Source of the DNA: a virus
Strand: one strand, 5' to 3'
Virus record (IMG/VR): IMGVR_UViG_3300032053_000152
Location: 1 to 44,821 of that record
DNA: 44,821 nt
The stretch's first letter is position 1. The number at the start of each line of letters is the position of its first letter. Made by a program: the position numbers and the translations under genes. Shown piece after piece: positions 31,108 through 37,924 of the stretch. The notes below the pieces were generated by a model. It did not search any database. It saw only the letters and a program-made list of their open reading frames with translations, and was not told the DNA's origin.

Positions 31108-31330
31108 CGCGGACCGCCTGGAAACGCTGCGCGGAGAGCCAGTGATCGAATTGACGGTGCTCCGAGGGTGCCGGAGGTGTGGGCATACTCACGGGAACGT
31201 GACGGTGGTCCGGTTGGCGAATCCGGGGATGCCCGAGCTGAGTCACTACTACTTGTGCCCGATCACCGGGGCGCCGGCGCTGTTGCGGTTCCGTGTGGTC
31301 AAAGGCAAGGTCGTGGCGGATGGGGTGTGA
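31100..31330 (+). CDS. Small zinc-ribbon-like protein
   Basis: A 76-residue protein with CRRCGHTHGNV and a second Cys in YYLCPITGAPALLRF, giving a partial zinc ribbon. GTG 31100 overlaps the previous gene by 8 nt. Function unknown. Confidence 0.5.
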   Translation: MADADRLETLRGEPVIELTVLRGCRRCGHTHGNVTVVRLANPGMPELSHYYLCPITGAPALLRFRVVKGKVVADGV

Positions 31331-31340
31331 GGTGCCCAAG

Positions 31341-31835
31341 ATGACAAGTCTAAACGTGCGGCGGTTGACAGAGACCACGACAGCAGATAGAGGAGAAGCG
31401 CAACGCATCTTCTTCGGGGAGGGGAAGGTCTACGCCCGCGGCCAGTGCATCGGTCGCACGCTGGCGGGGACGTTCGTCGCCGAGAAACATCCGGCCTTGA
31501 AGAAGAGAAGGCGGAGAATCGTCGAGACGACCAAGCCAGGATGTCAGTGGAGAGCCTTCCGAGTCGCGAAGCGCGGGGAAGTGCTTCCGCTCATCCTCCT
31601 ACGGTACCTCCTCCGACACCTCCTTGTCTCGATTGTCTGGAGGTTCCCGGGTGCCGGGCCGTGTCCAGATCGAGGGACGCCACGAATCGACTGGCCCGGG
31701 ATCCCGGTCTACCTCGACGGCCGGCCACAACTCTGGCATGTCACCGGGGAGACCCCGTATCGGGAGTGGCTGGAACGGGACGGAGTCTGTCACGCGAAGT
31801 GCGAAGTGCAGTGCGTTCATCGGGCGGAAGGGTAG
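31341..31835 (+). CDS. Hypothetical protein with possible membrane-associated segment
   Basis: A 164-residue protein. LPLILLRYLLRHLLVSIVWRF is a hydrophobic stretch that could associate with the membrane. The start is uncertain: ATG 31341 (GAGGTG in front) or ATG 31320. Cys and Trp are frequent in the C-terminal part (WLERDGVCHAKCEVQC). No family recognised. Confidence 0.5.
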   Translation: MTSLNVRRLTETTTADRGEAQRIFFGEGKVYARGQCIGRTLAGTFVAEKHPALKKRRRRIVETTKPGCQWRAFRVAKRGEVLPLILLRYLLRHLLVSIVWRFPGAGPCPDRGTPRIDWPGIPVYLDGRPQLWHVTGETPYREWLERDGVCHAKCEVQCVHRAEG

Positions 31836-31848
31836 GAGGCGAGCGGTG

Positions 31849-32247
31849 ATGCGGAACCTATGGCGGCTGGCGGGGACAGATTTGGTAGGATTCAAGCGAG
31901 ATGGCGCATCAGTGGGGACGGCGACCTTTCGGCCTCTCTGTTCTCCACTCGCGGAGCGTATCGTTGGCGAAGCGGATCTCATTCCGGCGGGATGGCATGC
32001 GGAGGAAGGCGAGATCCAAGCAGCCGAGACGGCGGAAGAACCGAAGGCGGGGAAGTTGGGCATCGTCATCCCTGTCAAGCACTTCATGGGTCTCTCTGAG
32101 GACTGGGAGAAAGGGACGTTCCTCCTCATCTTGGAAGGGACGACGGCTGAGGGGTTCCCGGCATGGGAACCGGGGCAAGAGGTTCGCAAGACCTCTCTTC
32201 GTGGGTTGCTGGACCTGCTCAATGACGTGGCGGCTGGTGGGGGATGA
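31849..32247 (+). CDS. Hypothetical protein
   Basis: A 132-residue protein with no recognised family: strands early (GASVGTATFRPLCSPLAERI), an acidic middle and a final helix SLRGLLDLLNDVA. Start set by GTAGGAGGCGAGCGGTG; the stop overlaps the next start (ATGA). Confidence 0.55.
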   Translation: MRNLWRLAGTDLVGFKRDGASVGTATFRPLCSPLAERIVGEADLIPAGWHAEEGEIQAAETAEEPKAGKLGIVIPVKHFMGLSEDWEKGTFLLILEGTTAEGFPAWEPGQEVRKTSLRGLLDLLNDVAAGGG

Positions 32248-32579
32248 TGGTTCCTGGACAGATCCTCGGCATCGATACCCAATACGTCCTCTACATCGTT
32301 GTGGTCTGGTTCATCGGTTGGCGGATGATGACGGGGTTGATCCGTTTCCTCACAGGGCACGGCCTCAAGAGGAATTGGCGCTGGTACACGGAAGAGTGGC
32401 TACTCTCATTCTGCATCTGGCCTCTGGTTGCCCTGTTCTTTCTTAGCGCGAGCCTTTGCGCTATCGTAGGTCTCATCTTCGGTATACGGGGACAGCGGGA
32501 GAAAGCGGGCCACGGGGACAAGGGAGGGAAGGAACATGGTGAGCACAAGTCAAGTGCGACTCCGAGCAATCGAAGATGA
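32244..32579 (+). CDS. Two-span membrane protein
   Basis: A 111-residue protein with hydrophobic segments at YVLYIVVVWFIGWRMM and FCIWPLVALFFLSASLCAIVGLIFGI, then a hydrophilic charged tail (GQREKAGHGDKGGKEHGEHK). It overlaps the next gene by 44 nt. No function assigned. Confidence 0.6.
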   Translation: MMVPGQILGIDTQYVLYIVVVWFIGWRMMTGLIRFLTGHGLKRNWRWYTEEWLLSFCIWPLVALFFLSASLCAIVGLIFGIRGQREKAGHGDKGGKEHGEHKSSATPSNRR

Positions 32580-33483
32580 GGGAGAAGGTCCAGCCCCATT
32601 CAGCAAGGGCAGTCGGCGGTTCACCCTCATCTTGGCGGACACCAGCACGCGTATCATCAAGCAGGATCTCGGACGAGACGTCACGGCGGCTGAGGTCACG
32701 GATCTCTGCAAGAAGCTGAAGGTCACACAGCTTGAGGGGACCGGGTTTGAGGACGACATCCGCAAGGCGATGGCAGAGGCCAAGATCGAGTGCGTGGAGA
32801 TCGGCCTTCCGCCGAACACGGAAGAAGAGAAGCTCACTATCTTCAAGTCGGGCGAAGAGGTTCTCGCAATCCGGGAAGTCGTGGGCGACGCTCCGAAGGA
32901 CAGGACCATCGCCATCCTCAAAGGGTTAGCCGGCACCTATCTTCAGGTCGACTGGGTCTACCCTAACCGGCTAACGGTCCAGGGGGATCTATCCGATCAC
33001 GCGAATCACGATCTGCGGGAGGCCCTGCGCCAACTGCCGTGCGCTGAGTGCGTGATGGAGTGCATGGCGGTCCTCAAGGGGGAAGACGCGGAACTCACGG
33101 CGTTCGACCTCGTCTCACAGGACGGCGAGGATTTCAGCGGCGAGACCTATGCCCAGCGCCTCGGACGGCTCTCTGAGTTGTTCAAGGGCTGGAAGATCGC
33201 AGGCAAGACTCCGGGAGATGGCGCTGTAGTCATGCTGAAGATGGCGGACACGTCCTTCATGACGTTGGAAGGACCGCAGGACATCCCCGATGCTGCTGAC
33301 CACCTGGCGGAGATCTCGAAGGGGAACAGTGCTCTGCTATTGCTGGCGGACGCGCCGCGGCCGGCGGAGGACGAGGAACGGACGGCCGTCCTCTATACAG
33401 GCAAGGGCGTGAAGAAGAATGCTCTCAAGGACTTGATCGGCCAAACGTTCCAGGTCCTGAAGCGGCTCAGGGGTGGAACGTGA
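32536..33483 (+). CDS. Protein resembling a DNA-ligase nucleotidyltransferase domain but lacking KxDG
   Basis: A 315-residue protein. The segment from about residue 130, YLQVDWVYPNRLTVQGDLSDHANHDLREALRQLPCAECVMECMAVL, and AELTAFDLVSQDGEDFSGETYAQRLGRLSELF, has the rhythm of ATP-dependent ligase motifs I and III-IV (KxDG; ...DGE...; FDLLYLDGEDLTGLPYxxR). Here the KxDG is QVDW, so an adenylating Lys is absent. The resemblance is weak and may be a fold relic. Next to it is a sugar epimerase. The start has AAGGGAGGGAAGGAAC. Confidence 0.4.
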   Translation: MVSTSQVRLRAIEDEGEGPAPFSKGSRRFTLILADTSTRIIKQDLGRDVTAAEVTDLCKKLKVTQLEGTGFEDDIRKAMAEAKIECVEIGLPPNTEEEKLTIFKSGEEVLAIREVVGDAPKDRTIAILKGLAGTYLQVDWVYPNRLTVQGDLSDHANHDLREALRQLPCAECVMECMAVLKGEDAELTAFDLVSQDGEDFSGETYAQRLGRLSELFKGWKIAGKTPGDGAVVMLKMADTSFMTLEGPQDIPDAADHLAEISKGNSALLLLADAPRPAEDEERTAVLYTGKGVKKNALKDLIGQTFQVLKRLRGGT

Positions 33484-34628
33484 ACAAGTTCATCATCTCG
33501 TATGGGACCCGGCCGGAACTGCACAAGCTCTGGCCGCTGATCGTTCAGCTGCGGAGGAATGGCGCTCAAGTCTATGTCGTCTGTACGGGGCAACACAGCA
33601 CCCTCCTCAGGCTCTCGGAGGACGCTCTCGGGATACACCCGGACGTGAACTTCTGGAGCATGTCTCCGGATCAGACGCTCATCGAATCGGCGGGCAGGCT
33701 CCTGATGAAAGCAGCGGAGTGGGCGACGCCGGCGTATGGCGAACCCGGAGGGCCACTACCGGAGAGGTTTGACGCTTGGATCGTTCAGGGTGACACGACA
33801 TCGGCGCTGACCATGGCGATTGCAGGGCGATACGCTGGGCTCCCTGTCGTCCACGTGGAAGCGGGCCTCCGATCATTCGACGACCTCAATCCATTCCCTG
33901 AGGAGATCAATCGCCGGGCGATCTCGGCACTCGCCACCATGCACTTCGCGCCGACGCCAGGGGCTGCGGCTAACCTCCGCAATGAGGGTGTGCCAGAGGA
34001 TCGCATCTGGGTTGTGGGGAATACCGAACTCGATGCGACGAGCATGGCCCTCGACCTACAACCGGGATCCAGATTTCCACAGACCGAAGGCCAGAAGTAC
34101 GTCGTGGTCACGGCGCATCGCCGCGAGTCGATTGGTATGGGTCTCCGGGAGATCACCAAGGCGATCATCCAACTGGCGGAGATGCACGCCGACACCCCGT
34201 TCTACTTCCTCCTCCACCCGAACCCAGAGGTCGCGGCTTCGATGACTGGCGAGCTACAAGGGGCGCCAGAGAACCTGCTGAAGATTGCGCCCCTCGACTT
34301 CGTGAGCATGACGCACCTCTTGGCCGGGGCGCATTTGGTCGCCACGGACTCGGGCGGGCTCCAGGAGAGCTGTCCGTTCCTCGGCGTTCCGGTCATCGTC
34401 CTGCGTGACGTGACAGAGCGGCCAGAAGGGGTAGAAGTTGGTCTCGCCATACTCGGCGGCCGGAGCCGGAAGACGATCCTCCCGGCATTCGAGGCGCTGT
34501 TCGGAGACACCCCGCTGAGGACCAAAGCAGAGTGCGCCATCAACCCTTATGGCGAAGGGGATTCTGCTGAGCGGATCGCCAGGGAGCTGTTGGGGATCAG
34601 TCGTGCGAGCACTGGAGGCGGAAGATGA
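33480..34628 (+). CDS. wecB: UDP-N-acetylglucosamine 2-epimerase (non-hydrolysing)
   Basis: A 382-residue enzyme, the normal WecB length. Motifs seen: SYGTRPELHKLWPLI, VQGDTTSALTMAIAGRYAGLPVVHVEAGLRS, PFPEEINRRAIS, VVGNTELDA, VVTAHRRES, FLLHPNPEV, TDSGGLQESCPFLGVPVIVLRDVTERPEG. Catalytic-region Asp, Glu and His residues are therefore in place, so it should turn UDP-GlcNAc into UDP-ManNAc. GTG start overlaps the previous stop (GTGA). In a phage head operon the product is likely a sugar donor for glycosylation, and a GT4 glycosyltransferase is present at 42703. Confidence 0.93.
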   Translation: MNKFIISYGTRPELHKLWPLIVQLRRNGAQVYVVCTGQHSTLLRLSEDALGIHPDVNFWSMSPDQTLIESAGRLLMKAAEWATPAYGEPGGPLPERFDAWIVQGDTTSALTMAIAGRYAGLPVVHVEAGLRSFDDLNPFPEEINRRAISALATMHFAPTPGAAANLRNEGVPEDRIWVVGNTELDATSMALDLQPGSRFPQTEGQKYVVVTAHRRESIGMGLREITKAIIQLAEMHADTPFYFLLHPNPEVAASMTGELQGAPENLLKIAPLDFVSMTHLLAGAHLVATDSGGLQESCPFLGVPVIVLRDVTERPEGVEVGLAILGGRSRKTILPAFEALFGDTPLRTKAECAINPYGEGDSAERIARELLGISRASTGGGR

Positions 34629-35485
34629 CCGAATACCTGTGCAAAGGGGAGCGTGGCGAATTCAAGCTCTCGACGGAGCTTGAATTGGAGATCGGCCCTG
34701 TCCTGTTGTTGACGGAGGACCAGGTGACGAAGGCCCTGACTTCTGAGGTGGCCGAGTCCATCGCCAAGGATTACATCCTCAAGCCGTACCCTAACGAGCA
34801 TGCCTGTAGGCATCAATCTCCGGGGCGCTATGACGACTTCCGGAGGACTCAGCGCCAGCACGAAGGGAAGCCCTATTCGATCCTCTGGGGGCACGACAAG
34901 GCCACAGGGAAGTGGGAGGAGCAGGCGTACCGCTACCCGGTAGACCGCTGGTCAGCCGAGCAGGCGAAGGCCCATTGCGAGGCGCATGGAGGCATGAGCT
35001 TTGAGCCATCGGCGCCAAGCGAGAAGGCGGCACCTGTTCTCGTCTCCTCGATCCTCAAGGCGCGCGTTGGTATCGTGAAGGGGACGAACGAAGAGAAACG
35101 TCTGGTGTACGGAGTGGCGTTGGAGCCGATGTCGATCGATACCTGGCTCGACTTCGAAACCCCTGAGACGATCGAGGAGACGGCGCACAAGTACCTCCTG
35201 GAATACCGAGGGGTTGGCTCTGAACATGAGAAGGAGATCAAGGCAGCGCCGGTCGAGAGTTTCATCGCGCCGATGGACTTCTGGTTTGAGGGCACGCCCC
35301 AGAATGACGAGTACCTCGTTCGCAAGGGGTCGTGGGTGGTGGTCGTCAAGGTGCTGGATGCCGGGGAGTGGGAGAAGGTCAAGGATGGAACCTACACTGG
35401 ATTCAGCATCCAAGGGAGTGGCGTCCGCCGGCCGATTGAGTTGCTGCCGGAGATCGAGGGAGAAGGGGTCGGGGTAGCGACCTGA
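34625..35485 (+). CDS. XkdF-like prohead protease
   Basis: A 286-residue protein. Residues about 150-280 match the phage serine protease family XkdF: LVYGVALEPMSIDTWLDFETPETIEETAHKYLLEYRGVGSEHEKEIKAAPVESFIAPMDFWFEGTPQNDEYLVRKGSWVVVVKVLD, then VKDGTYTGFSIQGSGVRRP. The N-terminal part (HACRHQSPGRYDDFRRT, YRYPVDRW) is a domain found in other phage head proteins and may be an assembly adaptor. It probably matures the capsid. It overlaps the epimerase stop (ATGA). Confidence 0.8.
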   Translation: MTEYLCKGERGEFKLSTELELEIGPVLLLTEDQVTKALTSEVAESIAKDYILKPYPNEHACRHQSPGRYDDFRRTQRQHEGKPYSILWGHDKATGKWEEQAYRYPVDRWSAEQAKAHCEAHGGMSFEPSAPSEKAAPVLVSSILKARVGIVKGTNEEKRLVYGVALEPMSIDTWLDFETPETIEETAHKYLLEYRGVGSEHEKEIKAAPVESFIAPMDFWFEGTPQNDEYLVRKGSWVVVVKVLDAGEWEKVKDGTYTGFSIQGSGVRRPIELLPEIEGEGVGVAT

Positions 35486-35491
35486 GTTGAC

Positions 35492-35701
35492 ATGGCGAAT
35501 GGCATCAGGCTGACCTGCGACGACAAGTTCATCACCCCGAAGACCATTGCACGTCAACTCGGGCTGTCCCTGGCAACCGTCTACCGGATGCTCGAGAGCG
35601 GAGAGATCCCGTGTATCCGGCTTGGCCACTCCTATCGCATCGCGCAGAATGCGTACGAAGAGTGGCTCTCCTCACAGCAACAGGACGGCGGGGGCTTGTA
35701 G
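35492..35701 (+). CDS. Helix-turn-helix (excisionase/MerR-like) DNA-binding protein
   Basis: A 69-residue HTH_17-type protein: FITPKTIARQLGLSLATVYRMLESGEIPCIRLGHSYRI is a winged helix-turn-helix as in phage excisionases. It lies just upstream of the second palindromic-site array, so it is the best local candidate for a factor that binds those sites, but its preferred operator is not known. No strong ribosome binding site is seen; a TTGACA at 35487 overlaps the start without a matching -10. Confidence 0.8.
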   Translation: MANGIRLTCDDKFITPKTIARQLGLSLATVYRMLESGEIPCIRLGHSYRIAQNAYEEWLSSQQQDGGGL

Positions 35702-35724
35702 TCCCGCCGCGTGGTCTGTATGAT
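35696..35724 (+). promoter_or_regulatory. Sigma70-like promoter
   Basis: TTGTAG (35696-35701), 17-bp spacer, TATGAT (35719-35724), just after the helix-turn-helix gene. It would start a transcript through a gene-poor region of about 600 bp. Confidence 0.6.
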
Positions 35725-35766
35725 TCTGGGTGTCAGGTGAACAGCGAGCCGATGGAGGGCGGAAGG

Positions 35767-35913
35767 ATGAGATCAAGCCCACCGAGAGTAGAGCCGGAAC
35801 GACGAAGTGCGGTACCCCATCCTAACCGGATGAGTAGCCGATGTCACCTTCGCCTGATGACCGGTATCCTTCCGCTCTCCCGCTCCTCGCGGGATCTTTC
35901 GCCTCTACACTAG
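35767..35913 (+). CDS. Possible small open reading frame in the gene-poor gap
   Basis: A 48-codon frame starting at ATG 35767 behind GGAGGGCGGAAGG, after the promoter at 35696. The peptide is Arg/Ser/Pro-rich (MRSSPPRVEPERRSAV) and runs through a hairpin at 35878-35894, so it may be an untranslated leader. Low confidence. Confidence 0.25.
   Translation: MRSSPPRVEPERRSAVPHPNRMSSRCHLRLMTGILPLSRSSRDLSPLH
35878..35894 (+). terminator. Possible terminator hairpin
   Basis: TCCCGC (35878-35883) pairs with GCGGGA (35889-35894), loop TCCTC, followed by TCTTTCGCCTCT. The stem is short but GC-rich and the run after it is T-rich in part. Confidence 0.4.
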
Positions 35914-36008
35914 TTCTGACCTAAGCCCTCTCGCCTTATGACTCCGGGAGGGCGAGGGTCAGCGCTGAACAAGGCTACGGAGACGCCCTCCTGGCCTAGT
36001 GGAGAGAC

Positions 36009-36034
36009 GGCGGCACTCCTCCGGGGGTGCCGTC
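36009..36034 (+). terminator. Strong hairpin, possible terminator
   Basis: An 11-base-pair stem (36009-36019 with 36024-36034, two G-U) with a TCCG loop, followed by GCACTTCTTGGG. It could end a short transcript from the promoter at 35696. The U-run is weak. Confidence 0.45.
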
Positions 36035-36081
36035 GCACTTCTTGGGTTCTCTGAGCATAGGCAATGCAGCGGATCTTGTGG

Positions 36082-36211
36082 GTTCTGCGCAGAATGATTA
36101 TTGAGGAGGCAGCTCTTGATTCTGGGCAGTCTGCTCACAGAACCCACCAGTCCCATTCATGGCTCGGTCACGGGTTGGATTGCGCGAAACGTGACCCGTT
36201 CTACCGGAAAC
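36082..36211. repeat. Palindromic-site array 2 (same lattice as array 1)
   Basis: Sites of the same 14-bp family start at 36082 (GTTCTGCGCAGAAT), 36119 (ATTCTGGGCAGTCT), 36177 (GGATTGCGCGAAAC), 36198 (GTTCTACCGGAAAC), with a degenerate copy at 36140. Intervals 37, 21, 37, 21 match array 1 exactly. A short shared block TTCTGTGAGCAGACTGCC also occurs in array 1 near 20144 and here in the opposite orientation (36126-36142 region). A degenerate flanking copy may lie near 36048. Confidence 0.8.
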
Positions 36212-36296
36212 CATTCCCTGACCCGCCGAGTGTGGGTGCGCGCGGGATCTTGGTCTTTCTCACGAGCCTCTTTCCTTCGCTCTAGACAACTCCGGT

Positions 36297-36317
36297 AATA
36301 CAGACGGCTACTGTATT
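36297..36317. promoter_or_regulatory. Operator-like dyad before the scaffold gene
   Basis: AATACAG (36297-36303) and CTGTATT (36311-36317) form a perfect seven-base dyad around a 7-bp centre, 16 bp before the ATG at 36334. A TATTCT (36314-36319) that could serve as a -10 overlaps the right half, so binding here would block transcription. Confidence 0.45.
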
Positions 36318-36333
36318 CTGCTACCATGCCCCC

Positions 36334-37443
36334 ATGCTTACCGAAGATGGAGGCGTGCAGCTGACGGAGCTGTTCGGCTTGGACACGGAGTCCATCCATC
36401 TAGTTCGGCGTCCGGCGATCGGGCGCCGGTTCCTTTTGACCAAGAAGTCGCCGGGAAACGACAGGGAGGGAACGATGCTCACGGTGGAGAAAGACATCGA
36501 GGCGATCGTCGCCAAGATGGCGGGGACGAAGGACGAGGCGGAGATGGTGGCGCTGCGGAAGAATGCAGGCGTGCTCTTCGGGGAACTCTCTGAGGCGGTC
36601 AAGGGCGGGAAGATCCCGGAGGCCATCGCCAAGGCGCTCGTCGAGAAGGGCGAGGCGCTCTTCAAGGACAAGGAATCGGTGACCAAGGCCGATACGGTTA
36701 CCTGGATCGGTCAGATCCAGGAGGCGCTGAAGGCGGCCCCGCCGAAGCCGGATGCCGAGACACTGAAACCCGACGCCGAGGCCGACGCGCAGACCGCAGT
36801 CATCAAGGCGGCGCTCGACAGCCTGGAGAAGCTTGGCACGCAGATCTCTCCCGAGATCGTTGCGGCCCTGCGCGGCGAGGTCCAGAAGCACACGAAGACC
36901 CCGGAGATCCCGGAGGACATTCGCAAGTCGCTCGGTGCTCTGCCGGAAGGGCTGCGCGCTTCGATCGTTGGGCTCATGCAGGAACGCGCCACGGCGATCG
37001 CGAAGGCGGCGGCTCAACGCGAGGCCGATCTCCTCACCCGGATCGAGAAGTCGGAACAGAGCCAGAAGGCGCTGGCCACCGCTCTCGAAACGATCCAGGT
37101 CGAGAAGCGGCGCGCGGCCCTCGTCACCGAACTCAATCTGAAGCACATCGGCGGAGACGCCGGGCAGATCGCGGACGTCGTTCTCGGGGTCGAGAAGTCG
37201 AGCCCAGAACAGGCGCAGAAGCTCATCGCCATCCTGAAGTCGGCGGAAGAGGCGGCGGGCAAGGGCGGCCTGTTCAACGAGAACGGGACCTCTCGCGGTG
37301 CGGCCGGGGGCTCGGCTGAGGGGAAGATCGAGCAGATCGCGAAGTCGATGATGGGGACGACCGCGGGTCTCACCATCGAAGCGGCTCGGGCGCAGGCGTG
37401 GAAGGATCACCCTGAGCTGATGCGCGAGGCGCGACAGGGATAG
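36334..37443 (+). CDS. Scaffold-like head assembly protein, possible internal start
   Basis: A 369-residue Ala/Glu/Lys-rich, helical protein of scaffold character between the protease and the capsid genes. Its N-terminus (SIHLVRRPAIGRRFLLTKKSPGN) resembles the LVxRPAxxxxFLLxK start of phage head-maturation/scaffold proteins. ATG 36334 has no ribosome binding site and lies about 15 bp after a TATTCT, so a leaderless start is possible. A second in-frame ATG at 36475 has a strong GGGAGGG at 36464-36470 and would give a 322-residue form without the RRP segment. Both products may be made. Confidence 0.7.
   Translation: MLTEDGGVQLTELFGLDTESIHLVRRPAIGRRFLLTKKSPGNDREGTMLTVEKDIEAIVAKMAGTKDEAEMVALRKNAGVLFGELSEAVKGGKIPEAIAKALVEKGEALFKDKESVTKADTVTWIGQIQEALKAAPPKPDAETLKPDAEADAQTAVIKAALDSLEKLGTQISPEIVAALRGEVQKHTKTPEIPEDIRKSLGALPEGLRASIVGLMQERATAIAKAAAQREADLLTRIEKSEQSQKALATALETIQVEKRRAALVTELNLKHIGGDAGQIADVVLGVEKSSPEQAQKLIAILKSAEEAAGKGGLFNENGTSRGAAGGSAEGKIEQIAKSMMGTTAGLTIEAARAQAWKDHPELMREARQG
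36475..37443 (+). CDS. Alternative internal start of the scaffold-like gene
   Basis: ATG 36475, in frame with 36334, has GGGAGGG four bases upstream, much stronger than the outer start. It would produce MLTVEKDIEAIVAK onwards (322 residues). This could be a nested scaffold, as in phages that encode a scaffold inside a longer assembly protein, or the only real start. It is listed so that both starts are visible. Confidence 0.45.
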   Translation: MLTVEKDIEAIVAKMAGTKDEAEMVALRKNAGVLFGELSEAVKGGKIPEAIAKALVEKGEALFKDKESVTKADTVTWIGQIQEALKAAPPKPDAETLKPDAEADAQTAVIKAALDSLEKLGTQISPEIVAALRGEVQKHTKTPEIPEDIRKSLGALPEGLRASIVGLMQERATAIAKAAAQREADLLTRIEKSEQSQKALATALETIQVEKRRAALVTELNLKHIGGDAGQIADVVLGVEKSSPEQAQKLIAILKSAEEAAGKGGLFNENGTSRGAAGGSAEGKIEQIAKSMMGTTAGLTIEAARAQAWKDHPELMREARQG

Positions 37444-37460
37444 CGGCCGGAAACGGCCGC
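37443..37460 (+). terminator. GAAA-loop hairpin after the scaffold gene
   Basis: GCGGCCG (37443-37449) and CGGCCGC (37454-37460) enclose a GAAA tetraloop, right at the stop of the scaffold gene. There is no U-run, so it is more likely an mRNA-stabilising or attenuating element than a full terminator. Confidence 0.5.
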
Positions 37461-37512
37461 ATGGAGATAGCAGTCAGGACCTAAAGCAGACAGTAGGGGA
37501 GGGATCAGCACA

Positions 37513-37905
37513 ATGGCCATGCAGGAACTGGGTCAAATCCAGACCTTCCTGAACACGGCGAACCTCTCGGCCCATCAGTACCACATCATGCGGGTCTCGG
37601 CGGCGTTGACCGTCGACGCGTGTGGGGCGGCGGGCATCGGCATCGGAATCCTTCAAAACGATCCGACGGCAAACCAAGGGGCGAGCGTTCTCACGGCACG
37701 TGGTGTGAAGACGCAGGTCCGCCTTGGCGGTACGGTCACCGTCGGTGCGACGTTGGAGTCCGATACCAACGCAGAGGCAGTCGCGTTCACGATCAATGGT
37801 GATGGGGCCACGGAAACGTGGTGTGTCGGAATCGCGCTCGAAGCTGGGGATGCGACGAACATCGTCACCATCCTCACGGTCTTCGCGCCTGCGAGCAAGA
37901 CGTAG
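37513..37905 (+). CDS. Capsid decoration/cement-like protein (DUF2190-like)
   Basis: A 130-residue strand-rich protein directly before the major capsid gene. VDACGAAGIGIGILQNDPTANQGASVLTARGVKTQVRLGGTVTVGATLESDTNAEAV is the small beta-barrel pattern of DUF2190/cement proteins. It should trimerise on the outside of the capsid. Start ATG 37513 with GGGGAGGG upstream. Confidence 0.75.
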   Translation: MAMQELGQIQTFLNTANLSAHQYHIMRVSAALTVDACGAAGIGIGILQNDPTANQGASVLTARGVKTQVRLGGTVTVGATLESDTNAEAVAFTINGDGATETWCVGIALEAGDATNIVTILTVFAPASKT

Positions 37906-37924
37906 CGAGGGAGGTGTCTAGCAG

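Larger units (their letters stand above)
35702..36333 (+). other. 632-bp gene-poor region between HTH gene and scaffold gene
   Basis: Contents in order: a -10 box (35719-35724), one doubtful small ORF, two hairpins (35878-35894 and 36009-36034), array 2 sites (36082-36211) and a dyad at 36297-36317. No convincing protein gene is present. The region separates the protease/HTH genes from the capsid genes and looks mainly regulatory. Confidence 0.7.

Noticed and set aside
35487-35510. Promoter overlapping the HTH gene start
   Set aside because: TTGACA is a perfect -35 but no -10 exists at the right distance.
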